From NCBI GenBank assembly GCA_035293405.1, contig DATDOE010000133.1:1-64000 (forward strand): a DNA stretch of 64,000 bases, in the 5' to 3' direction. The notes beneath the pieces are model-generated. The model was not told the origin of the DNA and made no database searches. It saw only the letters and a program-made list of their open reading frames with translations. The stretch is from Gp6-AA40 sp035293405 (GTDB lineage Bacteria; Acidobacteriota; Vicinamibacteria; Vicinamibacterales; UBA2999). This document shows, one piece after another, positions 1 to 8,100 of this stretch; positions within the stretch are counted from its first letter, which is position 1, and every line of letters begins with the position of its first letter. A program made the position numbers and the translations under genes.

Positions 1-1278
1 CGCGCGAATCGCAGGCACCAGTCCGCTAATCAGGCCGACAATCGTCAGGATGGCCGTGGATGTAAACATGGTGGACCAGGAGACGCCCATGATGATGTCG
101 TTCTCGGTGTATTCGTCGCCGTAAATCGCGCTCCACAGCGGCAGCGAAGGCAGCGCCGCGGACACGGCGAACGCCAGCACCATTCCCAGCACGCCTCCCA
201 CAAACGTAATCAGCAGCGCCTCGGCCAGAAACTGCCCCATGATGTGCCGCCGTCGCGCGCCCAGCGATTTCTGCGTCCCAATCTCCCGTGTCCGCTGCAT
301 CACCGACACGAGCATGATGTTCATCACGCCCACGCCGCCGATGGCCAGCGTCAGCACACCGATGAACGTCAGCACGAGCTTGAGGCCCAGCACGATGCCG
401 TCGGTGATTTTCTGCGAAGCCGCCGACCCGAACACACGCACGGCCCGTTCGTCGAGGGGATTGAACCGCAACCGCTTGCCCAGCAGCTCCTTGACCTGCG
501 TGGTCGCGCGCGCGTCCAGCGTCGGATCCATCGCCTGATAGACCAGGACGCTGAGGTACTCCGTGTTCCAGAGCTGGCCAGCGGTGGTATAGGGAATGAA
601 CACGCTCTCTTTGTCTGGACGGCCGTAGTTCGAGAGCTGCACCTTCTCCTTCTGGACTCCGACCACGGTGAACGGCATGCCGTTGATGCGGACGCTCTCA
701 CCGATCGGCGGCAGATTGCCGAACAACTTCAAGGCCACTTCACTACCCAGGAACACCGAGTGCCGCTGCAGTCGCACGTCCTCCGCATCGATGAACCGTC
801 CCGCGGCGGCTGGCTGAGTCCGAAGAACACCGTACGCCGGCGCCACCGCTCTGGCCCGGTACGACGCCTGCTTCGCTCCCCATACGACATTGACGTCCTG
901 CATGAACTCGGGGCTCCAGGCCTTCACCAGCGGGAGTTGCCCGACGGCTTCCGCATCAGCCATACGCAGCCGGACGGCGCGGCCTGCGCGCTCGCCGCCG
1001 GCCTGCATGCTGGTCTGTCCCGAAAACATGATCGACACGCCGTCCCCGAACGCGCCCTGAAATCCTCGCAGAAGCGCCTGATTGAACCCTTCGCCGTAGG
1101 CCAGCAGCATGACGACCGACACGATGCCCCATGAGATGCCGAGCGTCGAGAGCGCGGCGCGAACGCGGTTTCGGAGCAGGCCGACAATCGCCTCCCGGAC
1201 GATGTCGACAAATACCTGGCGCGACTTCGATAACTGCCAACCTCCAGACCGCCAGCGCCCAGGAAGAACGACCTCCAT
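1..1278 (-). CDS. MacB/FtsX-type ABC transporter permease, C-terminus cut by window edge
   Basis: Inner-membrane permease of a MacB-like ABC exporter, which works with an ATPase and a periplasmic adaptor. About 426 residues are visible: a first membrane segment near residues 38-58, a periplasmic MacB_PCD-like domain, then the FtsX domain from about residue 295 with GGVGVMNIML followed by the family hallmark RTREIGTQKSLGA. The final stretch lies beyond base 1. The ATG at 1278 directly follows the stop of the upstream permease (TAGATG), so the two are probably translationally coupled. With the adaptor upstream this is an adaptor-permease-permease operon; no ATPase is visible and it may lie off the left edge. 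The substrate cannot be told from sequence. Confidence 0.88.
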   Translation of the reverse strand, partial: MEVVLPGRWRSGGWQLSKSRQVFVDIVREAIVGLLRNRVRAALSTLGISWGIVSVVMLLAYGEGFNQALLRGFQGAFGDGVSIMFSGQTSMQAGGERAGRAVRLRMADAEAVGQLPLVKAWSPEFMQDVNVVWGAKQASYRARAVAPAYGVLRTQPAAAGRFIDAEDVRLQRHSVFLGSEVALKLFGNLPPIGESVRINGMPFTVVGVQKEKVQLSNYGRPDKESVFIPYTTAGQLWNTEYLSVLVYQAMDPTLDARATTQVKELLGKRLRFNPLDERAVRVFGSAASQKITDGIVLGLKLVLTFIGVLTLAIGGVGVMNIMLVSVMQRTREIGTQKSLGARRRHIMGQFLAEALLITFVGGVLGMVLAFAVSAALPSLPLWSAIYGDEYTENDIIMGVSWSTMFTSTAILTIVGLISGLVPAIRA

Positions 1279-2574
1279 CTACGCCTCGAACCGAAGCGCT
1301 TCGACCGGCGGCAGCATCGCCGCCCGTCTCGCGGGATAGGTGGAGGTGACGACGCCGATGAGCGTGAGGACCGCAACTGCAGCAGCGCCGGACTGCCAGG
1401 TCAGGATCATTCCCTGAAAGCGCGTCGGCATCGGCAGCGTGTTCACCGCTGCGCACAGTGCCAGCGCCACGACGAAACCAATCGCCCCACTGAACATCGT
1501 CAACAGGAAGCCTTCGAGAAAGAACTGCTTCTGAATGTGCCGCGTGGTGGCGCCCAGCGCCTTGCGCACGCCGATCTCGCGAGTCCGCTCGCGCACGGCG
1601 ACCAGCATGATGTTCATGACCCCCAGCCCGCCAAGGGCGAGCGTCACGATGCCGACGATGCTGAAGAAGTCCTTCATGGTGCCGATCATCCGGCCGAACA
1701 TGAGCGTCTGAAGCGTGGTGTCCCACATCGCGACGGCGTTCCGGTCTTCGGCATCGAACCTGTGCCTCGGGGCAAGCACGCGGCGCACTTCGCGTTCGAG
1801 CGGCCAGTCGATGTCCTCGATTCGTCCAGTCCGGTTGTCGAGCACCTGCGACAGCCCGTCGATGACCCACGGCTGCGGCGCGACGATGAGATTGGAGACG
1901 ACTCCAGGTGCGACGTCGGTGCGGGGAAAGTCCCGCGCCATCGACGAGAACGGAATGAACACCTTGTCGTTGTCGGGCCCGCTGTAGTTGCTGTCCTGAT
2001 CCTTCTTCCGGATCTTCCCGATGACCGTGTACGGAATGCCGTTCAAGGACACGGTCTGTCCGAGGCTGTCGCGCGTGCCGAACAGCTGCGCGGTCGCATC
2101 CGCGCCGATGATCGCCACTCGCAGCGACTGCTCTTCGTCGGTGAAACGGAACGCCCGGCCCCGCTCGATGTCGATCGTGCGGATAGCCTGGTATTGCGGC
2201 TCGATACCGTGAATCGTCGGCCTCGCGGAGTTGTAGGCGCTCTTGGCGGTGATACCGCCGCGCTGCAGCTCAGGGCTGACCACGGCAATCATGCTCGACT
2301 CGCGTGCGAGCGCCCTGGCATCGCCTACGGTGAGAAAGATGACGCGGCCCGCGCGCTCGCCGCCGGCCTGGAGCGAGGTACGCCCGCCCCAGATGATGCC
2401 CACGTTCTTTCCGAGCTCTTCGAGGACGTGCTGATTGCCGCGCTGGAAGCCCTCGCCGGTCGCCGACAGCACGACCACCGAGATCACGCCCCAGAGGATC
2501 CCGAACATCGTCAGGAAGCTGCGGAGTTTGTTGGCGCGCAGGTTGGAGAAGACCTGGGCGAGGACGTCTCGCAT
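1279..2574 (-). CDS. MacB/FtsX-type ABC transporter permease
   Basis: A complete 431-residue permease of the MacB/FtsX family. The N-terminus carries a membrane segment (about residues 18-40, with MFGILWGVISVVVLSA), then a large periplasmic MacB_PCD-like domain. The C-terminal FtsX domain has GGLGVMNIMLVAV, RTREIGVRKALGA near residue 330 and two more membrane segments, and ends in the usual PPVEALRFEA tail. It shares architecture with the next gene, so the two probably form a heterodimer or arose by duplication. It lies 37 bases downstream of the adaptor gene; that gap is filled with GGTTCGT heptamers. Function beyond export is not shown by the sequence. Confidence 0.9.
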   Translation of the reverse strand: MRDVLAQVFSNLRANKLRSFLTMFGILWGVISVVVLSATGEGFQRGNQHVLEELGKNVGIIWGGRTSLQAGGERAGRVIFLTVGDARALARESSMIAVVSPELQRGGITAKSAYNSARPTIHGIEPQYQAIRTIDIERGRAFRFTDEEQSLRVAIIGADATAQLFGTRDSLGQTVSLNGIPYTVIGKIRKKDQDSNYSGPDNDKVFIPFSSMARDFPRTDVAPGVVSNLIVAPQPWVIDGLSQVLDNRTGRIEDIDWPLEREVRRVLAPRHRFDAEDRNAVAMWDTTLQTLMFGRMIGTMKDFFSIVGIVTLALGGLGVMNIMLVAVRERTREIGVRKALGATTRHIQKQFFLEGFLLTMFSGAIGFVVALALCAAVNTLPMPTRFQGMILTWQSGAAAVAVLTLIGVVTSTYPARRAAMLPPVEALRFEA

Positions 2575-2609
2575 GGTTCGTGGTTCGTAGTTCGTGGTTC
2601 TTGGTGGGT
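2575..2609 (+). repeat. Heptamer array, unit GGTTCGT
   Basis: About five units of seven bases (two perfect GGTTCGT copies, then variants AGTTCGT, GGTTCTT, GGTGGGT) fill the gap between the adaptor stop and the permease start on the minus strand. Unit and period match the arrays at 5736 and 20326, so this heptamer recurs in the window. Confidence 0.75.
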
Positions 2610-2611
2610 GG

Positions 2612-3805
2612 TCAGCTAGGAATTACGACCTTGTCGCCGGCCTTCAATCCGCTCAGCACCTGCACCTTGGTGCCGTTGCCCACGCCGACCTTCACCGGTA
2701 CCCGGCGCCGGCCGTTGCGCGCCGCAACGTCGACGAGGTCGACGAAGGGATTGCGCTGCGGGTCGTAGACGATGGCCGCCTCCGGCACCAGGAGCGAGTC
2801 GGCGAACTGCTCGAGGATGATCTCGGCGTTGGCCGTCATGTTGGCCTTCAACTCCTTGCCCGGATTGTCGATCGACACCTCCACCTCGAAGGTGGTGACG
2901 TTGTCCTTCTCGACGCCGATCGGTGAGATCTGCGTCACGCGGCCTTCGAAGAGGCGATCGGGGAATGTCTCGGTCGTGATGTGCGCGAACTGCTTCAGCC
3001 GAACCCGGCCGATGTCGGCTTCGTCAACCTTGCCGCGCACGAAGACCTTGTCGATGTCACCGAGGGTCATGACCAGCGTGGCGTTGGCGCCGAGGTTGAG
3101 GATCGACGAGACCGGACTGCCGACTTCGACATCGCGCGTCAGCACCGTGGCACGAATCGGCGCCTTGATCGTGGAGTTGGCCAGCTCCTCTTCCGCGCGC
3201 TCGACGTTCGCACGAGCCTGGGCCACGTTCGCCGTCGCCTCGACGACCTTGGCGTGCGCGATAACGAGCTGTCCGCCGGCTGCCCGCTTCCGGTTCTCAG
3301 CCTGCTCGAGTCCGCTTTGCGCCTCGTCCAACGCTGACTGCGACACGAGCAGCTGTTCGAACAGCTGCCGTGCGCGCTCGGAGTTGCGCCGCGCAAACGC
3401 CACCTCCGGAGACTCGGCCTCGATCTCGTTCTTCTTCACCTGCGCGATGGCACCCTCGCGAGCGGCCTCCGCCGCCTGCAGATTGGCTCTGGCCTCGCGA
3501 AGCCGTGCGGTAAGATTCTCCTTGTCGAGCTCGGCGAGCACCTGGCCTGCGGACACGACCTGGTCGACATCCGTGAGGAGGTGCTCGATGATGCCGTTTG
3601 CCTTGGACTTGATTTCCACTTTGGTGATTGGCTCGATCTTGCCGGTCGCGACCACCGATCGGACCATCGTGCCGCGCTCAGCGGTGGCGATCTTCGACGG
3701 GTCGATGCTGGCCGAGGCGCCGTTGAGGGTCGAGAAGCCCCATACGCCCACGAGAAGAACGAGGACCGCGCCAGCAATGAGCCCGAGCTTTCGGGATCTC
3801 TTCAT
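2612..3805 (-). CDS. HlyD/MacA-like periplasmic adaptor subunit
   Basis: Membrane-fusion (adaptor) protein of 397 residues that would bridge the inner-membrane permeases to an outer-membrane channel. An N-terminal anchor (residues 6-25, LGLIAGAVLVLLVGVWGF) is followed by the split barrel-sandwich/lipoyl domain (KSKANGIIEHLLTDVDQVV), a long charged Ala/Glu-rich coiled coil (about residues 90-190) and the beta-barrel with DVEVGSPVSS. The frame stays open upstream, but that part is antisense to the FHA gene. The ATG at 3805 is preferred because it begins a normal Met-Lys-Arg signal-anchor. First gene of the exporter operon. Confidence 0.9.
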   Translation of the reverse strand: MKRSRKLGLIAGAVLVLLVGVWGFSTLNGASASIDPSKIATAERGTMVRSVVATGKIEPITKVEIKSKANGIIEHLLTDVDQVVSAGQVLAELDKENLTARLREARANLQAAEAAREGAIAQVKKNEIEAESPEVAFARRNSERARQLFEQLLVSQSALDEAQSGLEQAENRKRAAGGQLVIAHAKVVEATANVAQARANVERAEEELANSTIKAPIRATVLTRDVEVGSPVSSILNLGANATLVMTLGDIDKVFVRGKVDEADIGRVRLKQFAHITTETFPDRLFEGRVTQISPIGVEKDNVTTFEVEVSIDNPGKELKANMTANAEIILEQFADSLLVPEAAIVYDPQRNPFVDLVDVAARNGRRRVPVKVGVGNGTKVQVLSGLKAGDKVVIPS

Positions 3806-3889
3806 ATGAGCCTTTGAGGAGGCCGCCCCTGGCGGCCCAACTGCAGTGTTGACGAACGAACGCGGGGAAAAGTTGCTCACTGACAGCAT

Positions 3890-4189
3890 ATGTGGATTCT
3901 GAGAACGGTCACCGACGAGCTTCCAGAAAAGACCTTTCGCATCCTGACGGGAACGCCCCGGACCATCGGTCGGGCCACCGGCGCCGACTTCATCGTCGAT
4001 GCCGCGCTGGTCTCGCGGGTCCATTGCCGGCTGACCGTCCTGAGCGGCGGCGAGCTGGAAGTCCGCGATCTCGAAAGCACCAACGGCACCTACGTCAACG
4101 GCAGCCGCATCGAGACCGCGCGGCTCGAGGCCGGAGACCGGCTGCAGGTGGGACGCGTGGAGCTCGTGGCGCTGCGCGACGCCGAGTAG
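3890..4189 (+). CDS. Stand-alone FHA domain protein
   Basis: A 99-residue protein that is almost entirely one forkhead-associated domain, a phosphothreonine-binding module. Recognisable landmarks are RTIGRATGADFIVDAALVSR (GR and SR anchors), VHCRLTV and LESTNGTYVNG, the conserved S/N-G loop pair. No other domain is attached, so it probably acts as an adaptor for Ser/Thr phosphorylation. It is divergent from the adaptor gene with an 84-base gap, and is followed after 5 bases by the DUF1189-like gene, so the two are likely co-transcribed. The pseudokinase at 6196 is nearby, but any link is inference. Confidence 0.92.
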   Translation: MWILRTVTDELPEKTFRILTGTPRTIGRATGADFIVDAALVSRVHCRLTVLSGGELEVRDLESTNGTYVNGSRIETARLEAGDRLQVGRVELVALRDAE

Positions 4190-4194
4190 CCTGA

Positions 4195-4995
4195 GTGGCA
4201 TCCACAGAGTCGCCGCACTTCGGCCGGGTTCACGCCTTGTGGATGTCCCTCTACTCGCCCGACATCTACGTCGACGCGGCCCGCCGCTGGACGGGCATCG
4301 GCGTCGTGTACCTCGTGCTGCTCCTGTCGCTCGCGTGGCTGCCCACGTCGATCCGGTGGTTCCTGCAGCTGCGGACGTATTCAGAGACCACCGCGCAGAC
4401 GATCGTGAAGCAGCTGCCGGTCGTGACGATTCACGAAGGGGTGATGAGCGCGCGCCCGAGCGGGCGGCATGTCATCCGCGAATCCGAATCGGCAACCGAC
4501 GCGATCCTCATCGTCGACGACTCGATCGACCAGCTGCCGTCCGATCCGGTTGAGACAGACACGATCGTCCTGACCAGACGCGAGCTCGGGATGATCCGGA
4601 AATCGGGCGAGCGCCGCATCTGGAAGCTGACGCCGGCGGCGGACACAGTGATCGCGCCCGCCGACGTGGCCGCGTTCTTCACCGCGCTGCCGTTCTGGGT
4701 TCCACTCGTCGGCTACGCGGGGTGCCTCGCCGGCTCGCTCATCGTCCGCACGCTCCAGATCCTGGTGTACGGCTGGATCGGACTGGCCATGACCCGCAGA
4801 TGGAACGTGGCGCTCGACTACGCCAGCCTCCTCCGGATCGCGGCCCTCGCCATCACGCCGGTGGTCGTGCTGCGGACGATCATTGGTCCGTGGGAGCCGG
4901 CGTGGTATCTCCGGTGGCCGCTGGCGGCCGCCATCACTGTGACGTATTTAGCGTTCGGCATTCGCTCAGTCGCCACCGAGACCACCAAGACGTAG
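4195..4995 (+). CDS. DUF1189-like integral membrane protein
   Basis: A 266-residue membrane protein that begins with a short amphipathic stretch containing SLYSPDIYVDAARR, reminiscent of DUF1189 proteins. A membrane helix follows (about residues 34-54), then a soluble insert of about 110 residues, then three to four helices (about 165-255). The start is GTG at 4195, 5 bases after the FHA stop; an in-frame ATG at 4243 is an alternative. Family assignment rests on the N-terminal motif and topology only. The stop codon lies in the left arm of a hairpin-forming repeat. Confidence 0.6.
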   Translation: MASTESPHFGRVHALWMSLYSPDIYVDAARRWTGIGVVYLVLLLSLAWLPTSIRWFLQLRTYSETTAQTIVKQLPVVTIHEGVMSARPSGRHVIRESESATDAILIVDDSIDQLPSDPVETDTIVLTRRELGMIRKSGERRIWKLTPAADTVIAPADVAAFFTALPFWVPLVGYAGCLAGSLIVRTLQILVYGWIGLAMTRRWNVALDYASLLRIAALAITPVVVLRTIIGPWEPAWYLRWPLAAAITVTYLAFGIRSVATETTKT

Positions 4996-5077
4996 CCACA
5001 GAGAACACGGAGATCACTAAGGGTAAGGAAGAAACCTTTGTGATCTTTGTGGCTATCTCTTCGCGTTCTTCGTGGCC
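4994..5077. repeat. Hairpin repeat of the CCACAGAGAACACGG family
   Basis: Left arm AGCCACAGAGAACACGGAG plus ATCAC, right arm GTGATCTTTGTGGCT, followed by a second repeat segment (rev. comp. CCACGAAGAACGCGAAGAG). The arms can pair with a roughly 15-base loop. It sits between convergent genes and may act as a bidirectional terminator. The right part encodes the last residues of the MBL protein. Related repeats frame the GxxExxY gene at 26180-26642. Confidence 0.75.
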
Positions 5078-5718
5078 AGATAATCGAGGACGAACGGGTT
5101 GGTCGTCCTCTCCCGCAGAATCGTCGTGTCCGGCCCGTGGCCCGGATGAACGATCGCCTCGTCACCGAGAGGAAAGAGCACCTCGGTAATCGATCGCATC
5201 AGCAGCTCGAAGTCACCACCGTACAGATCGGCTCTGCCGATGGAGCCGGCAAACAATGTGTCGCCGACGAACAGGTCCGTTCCGGGCGCGCCCTTTTTCC
5301 CGATCTGGAGGCAGACCCCACCCGGGCAGTGTCCCGGTGTGTGGTGCACCCGCACTTCGTAGTCGCCGAAGTAAATCGGCGTGATGTCGTAATAGGCGTC
5401 CACCGGCGGCGGCTGTCGCACCTTGTAACCGAACATGGCGCCCTGCTGCACGGCCGCTTCGTACAAGAACAGATCGTCTTCGTGGAGATAGACCGGAACG
5501 TCGAACGCGTCCTTTGCCGCGCCGACGCCCGTGATGTGATCGACGTGCGCGTGCGTCAGGAGGATGGATTGCACCTCGACCTCGCGGTCGCGGACCGCGC
5601 CGAGCAGCTCGTCCACTTCATCACCCGGGTCGATGATGACAGCTTCGTGCGTGCGCTCGCACCCGAGCACGAAGCCGTTCTTGTGAAACGGCGCAACCGC
5701 CCGAACCTCGAGAATCAT
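5053..5718 (-). CDS. MBL-fold metallohydrolase, glyoxalase II-like
   Basis: A 221-residue zinc hydrolase of the metallo-beta-lactamase fold, short glyoxalase-II-like group. Metal-binding motifs are all present: THAHVDH (about residues 55-61), HTPGHCPGG, GDTLF and the late HPGHG. It probably hydrolyses a thioester such as S-lactoylglutathione, but substrate is not determined by the motifs. The core ends near DYLA; the terminal ATKNAKR is encoded by a dispersed repeat (rev. comp. of CTCTTCGCGTTCTTCGTGG), so the native stop seems to have been replaced by repeat sequence. Convergent with the DUF1189-like gene. Confidence 0.88.
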   Translation of the reverse strand: MILEVRAVAPFHKNGFVLGCERTHEAVIIDPGDEVDELLGAVRDREVEVQSILLTHAHVDHITGVGAAKDAFDVPVYLHEDDLFLYEAAVQQGAMFGYKVRQPPPVDAYYDITPIYFGDYEVRVHHTPGHCPGGVCLQIGKKGAPGTDLFVGDTLFAGSIGRADLYGGDFELLMRSITEVLFPLGDEAIVHPGHGPDTTILRERTTNPFVLDYLATKNAKR

Positions 5719-5735
5719 CCCAACAGAATACAGCC

Positions 5736-5798
5736 GGTAGCTGGTAGCCTGTAGTTGGTTGGTGGTTCGTGGTTGGTGGTTCGTGGTTGGTAGTCAGT
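5736..5798 (+). repeat. Heptamer array, units GGTAGCT / GGTTGGT / GGTTCGT
   Basis: Nine consecutive seven-base units with perfect spacing: GGTAGCT, GGTAGCC, TGTAGTT, then alternating GGTTGGT and GGTTCGT, then AGTCAGT. It lies between the divergent MBL and receiver-like genes and therefore in or next to both promoters. Confidence 0.85.
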
Positions 5799-5835
5799 AG
5801 GGCCGGCCCCTTTCGGACCGACCGCAGGTCATACG

Positions 5836-6186
5836 ATGATCGTTTGCGCAGTTGACGACCTGATCTTCTCGATCAAGATTTCGACGGCGGCCAAGCAGCT
5901 CGGCGTCGCCATCTACTTCGAACGGGCGCGTGACAACGTGCTCGAGACGGTGCGCGAGAAGCGGCCCTCGCTGGTGATCTTTGACTTGAACAGCACGCGA
6001 CTGGCGCCGATGGTCGCGATCGCGGCGATCAAGGCAGACCCGGCATTGCAGCAGGTGCGGACGCTCGGGTACGTCTCGCACGTTGACTCGGACACGATCG
6101 AGGCGGCACGACAGGCGGGCGTCGATCAGGTGCTGGCGCGCTCTGCTTTTTCCGATCGCCTTGGAGAGATTCTGACCAGCGCGTAG
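5836..6186 (+). CDS. Degenerate response-regulator receiver domain
   Basis: A 116-residue stand-alone protein with a CheY-like pattern: an acidic pair after beta-1 (VDDL), the phosphoacceptor-like Asp in VIFDLNS (about residue 55) and a final helix after VDQVLARSAF. The usual conserved lysine of beta-5 is an Arg/Ser position (LARS), and the Thr/Ser switch is replaced in LGYVSHVD, so it is probably a pseudo-receiver that signals by binding, not phosphotransfer. It converges with the pseudokinase gene, with only 9 bases between stops. No output domain is present. Confidence 0.7.
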   Translation: MIVCAVDDLIFSIKISTAAKQLGVAIYFERARDNVLETVREKRPSLVIFDLNSTRLAPMVAIAAIKADPALQQVRTLGYVSHVDSDTIEAARQAGVDQVLARSAFSDRLGEILTSA

Positions 6187-6195
6187 CGCGGCCGG

Positions 6196-7101
6196 TCAGC
6201 TCCGCCAGAACCACCATGCGAGGACGATGACGATGAGCAGCATCACCGCCGCCATCGCCACCACACGGCCCATGCTGGTCGAGTGCGTCTGCAGCAGCTC
6301 CTCTTCCTCGCCGGCCACGCCCAGGGCGTCGAGAACCGCCAGCGATGCGCGCAGCTCGCCGGCAAAACCCACGGCGCTCTGATAGCGCGCGTCCGGATTG
6401 GGCGCCAGCGCCTTCAGGACGATGGCATCGATCTCCTTCGGCACTTTCGGATTCGAGCCGCTCGGCGCGGACGCACCTCTGTGCATCGGGCGCCGCGTGG
6501 TGAGCATCTCGTAGAGGATCGCACCCACGGAATGGATGTCGGACCGATCGTCGGCCGCCTGACCATTCGCTTCTTCGGGCGAGTCGTAGTCCCGCAGACG
6601 GGCCTCGCGCCCGTCGTGATCGAACCCACCGTGCGCGGCGAGCTCGAATGCCGGAATCTTGGCCCGGCCCTTCGAGGTGATCACCACCGACTCCGGACTG
6701 AGCCCGCCATGCACGAAGCCCTTGGCGTGGGCATCCGCCACGGCGTCCGAGATCTGGATCGCGATCTCCACCGCGCGCCGGACGTTCATCGGCCGCCCCG
6801 CCGCTTCCGCACGCAGCGACTGGCCCTTCTGAAACTCGAACGCCAGATACACACGGTCCTCGTGCTCGCCGACGTCGAAGAGCGTCGTGACATTCGGGTG
6901 CGACAGCACAGTGAGGCTGCGTGCCTGCTCCATGAGCGCCGCCCGATCTGGTGTGAAGTCCGCCGGCAGCAGTCGAATGACGACGGTGCGTCCCAGCTTG
7001 GTATCGCGGGCGCGATAGAGGTCGCCCGGGCCAGCGGGATCGAGCTGCTCCAGGAGGTTGTAATGTGCAATCACGCCGCCGGGCGTGGGCGACGCAGTCA
7101 T
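6196..7101 (-). CDS. Membrane-anchored Ser/Thr pseudokinase
   Basis: A 301-residue PknB-like fold lacking every catalytic signature. The VAIK lysine is Arg (VVIRLL, about residue 41), the HRD loop reads HGGLSPESV, and DFG reads PAFEL. Structural elements remain: YDSPEE in place of the APE segment, DRSDIHSVGAILYEMLT for the F-helix, and the Arg-bearing NPDARYQSA. A single membrane helix closes the protein (about 278-298) with only WRS outside, so it is tail-anchored. Its ATG overlaps the stop of the small upstream gene (ATGA). A scaffold or sensor role for phospho-signalling is likely, catalysis very unlikely. Confidence 0.88.
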   Translation of the reverse strand: MTASPTPGGVIAHYNLLEQLDPAGPGDLYRARDTKLGRTVVIRLLPADFTPDRAALMEQARSLTVLSHPNVTTLFDVGEHEDRVYLAFEFQKGQSLRAEAAGRPMNVRRAVEIAIQISDAVADAHAKGFVHGGLSPESVVITSKGRAKIPAFELAAHGGFDHDGREARLRDYDSPEEANGQAADDRSDIHSVGAILYEMLTTRRPMHRGASAPSGSNPKVPKEIDAIVLKALAPNPDARYQSAVGFAGELRASLAVLDALGVAGEEEELLQTHSTSMGRVVAMAAVMLLIVIVLAWWFWRS

Positions 7102-7352
7102 GGGCGCTTGGCTTCGATCACGCTCTGCACGAGCTCCTTGGCGTCACCGATCTGCTCCAGCACCAGGGCGATGTCCATGGTCGGCCGGCCGGGCGTGCGG
7201 GCGCTCTGGCAGTAGACGCCGTGCTGCCCCACCATCGCGAGCGCGTCGGTGAGCAGATCGAGCGCCACGGCCAGCCGCCCGCGCGACTGTCCCATCATCG
7301 TCTCGTGCTTCTCGAGCTCGTCCTGGTGCTTCTCGAAGGCCGACATGTTCAT
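7098..7352 (-). CDS. Small hypothetical protein in the SDR-pseudokinase operon
   Basis: An 84-residue, mostly helical soluble protein (charged N-terminal helix with HQDELEKHETMM, then LAVALDLLTDALAM and a C-terminal helix). I do not recognise the family. The start is set by context: ATG at 7352 overlaps the SDR stop (ATGA) and its own TGA overlaps the pseudokinase ATG, so the three genes form a tightly coupled operon. An ATG at 7346 is a second option. Tight coupling suggests a partner of the pseudokinase. Confidence 0.7.
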   Translation of the reverse strand: MNMSAFEKHQDELEKHETMMGQSRGRLAVALDLLTDALAMVGQHGVYCQSARTPGRPTMDIALVLEQIGDAKELVQSVIEAKRP

Positions 7353-8071
7353 TTGCGCGGCGGCTGCGCGGGTCGGATCTCGACGCGGCTTGGCAAGCTG
7401 CGCGGGTGATGCCCGAGCAGATCGACGATGACGTCGGCGACGTCGTCGGGCTGCAGCGCCCAGTCTGCCTTGGTGTTCGACAGGCTGCCGAAACCAGTGT
7501 TCACCGATCCGGGGAGCACGTAGGAGACGCGGATGCCGTCGTGACGAACTTCCTGCATCAGCGCTTCGCTGAATGCATTGAGCGCCGACTTCGACGCGCA
7601 GTACGCCGCGCCGTTGACGAACGGATTCTTGCTGGCGAGGCTGCTGACGTTGATGATCCAGCCGCCGCCGCGGCTTTTCAAATGCGGCAGCGCGGCGTGG
7701 CAGCAATAGAAGACGCCGCTCAGGTTGGTGTCCAGGGTCGTGTGCCACTCGTCGACAGACATATCGGCGACGCTGCGAAACACCCCGACGCCGGCGTTGT
7801 TGATCAGGATATCCAGGCCGCCAAAATGCGAGACGGTTCGCGAGAGCGCGGCTTCGACCGCGGTGTAGTTCCGCACGCTGGCCGTGAGGGCGAGGACCCG
7901 GCTGCTCGACGCGTCAGTCCCCAGCTCGGCGGCTGCTGCCTGAAGGCGCGCTTCGTCGGTGCCGGTAATGACCACCGACGCACCCTGCGTGAGCAGCGCG
8001 CGCGCGGTGGCCAGCCCGATGCCGCGCGATCCGCCAGTGACGAACGCCACCTTGCCGGTAAGTGAACTCAT
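7349..8071 (-). CDS. Short-chain dehydrogenase/reductase
   Basis: A classical SDR of 240 residues: TGGSRGIG nucleotide-binding motif at about residues 12-19, NNAG at about 90, catalytic Ser in INVSSL and YCASK at about 155-159. Such enzymes oxidise or reduce alcohols and ketones with NAD(P); substrate is unknown. It heads an operon with a small protein and a pseudokinase through two 4-base overlaps. It is divergent from the malate-dehydrogenase-like gene with only 29 bases between starts, and those bases hold a -10-like box readable on both strands. Confidence 0.9.
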   Translation of the reverse strand: MSSLTGKVAFVTGGSRGIGLATARALLTQGASVVITGTDEARLQAAAAELGTDASSSRVLALTASVRNYTAVEAALSRTVSHFGGLDILINNAGVGVFRSVADMSVDEWHTTLDTNLSGVFYCCHAALPHLKSRGGGWIINVSSLASKNPFVNGAAYCASKSALNAFSEALMQEVRHDGIRVSYVLPGSVNTGFGSLSNTKADWALQPDDVADVIVDLLGHHPRSLPSRVEIRPAQPPRK

Positions 8072-8081
8072 AGCTAGCAGC

Positions 8082-8088
8082 TAGAATA
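8082..8088. promoter_or_regulatory. Candidate bidirectional -10 box (TAGAATA / TATTCTA)
   Basis: In the 29-base divergent gap, TAGAAT on the plus strand (8082-8087) overlaps TATTCT on the minus strand. The plus-strand start codon is 13 bases downstream and the minus-strand one 11, which would give near-leaderless transcripts both ways. No convincing -35 box was found. Confidence 0.45.
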
Positions 8089-8100
8089 CTCTACCGAATC

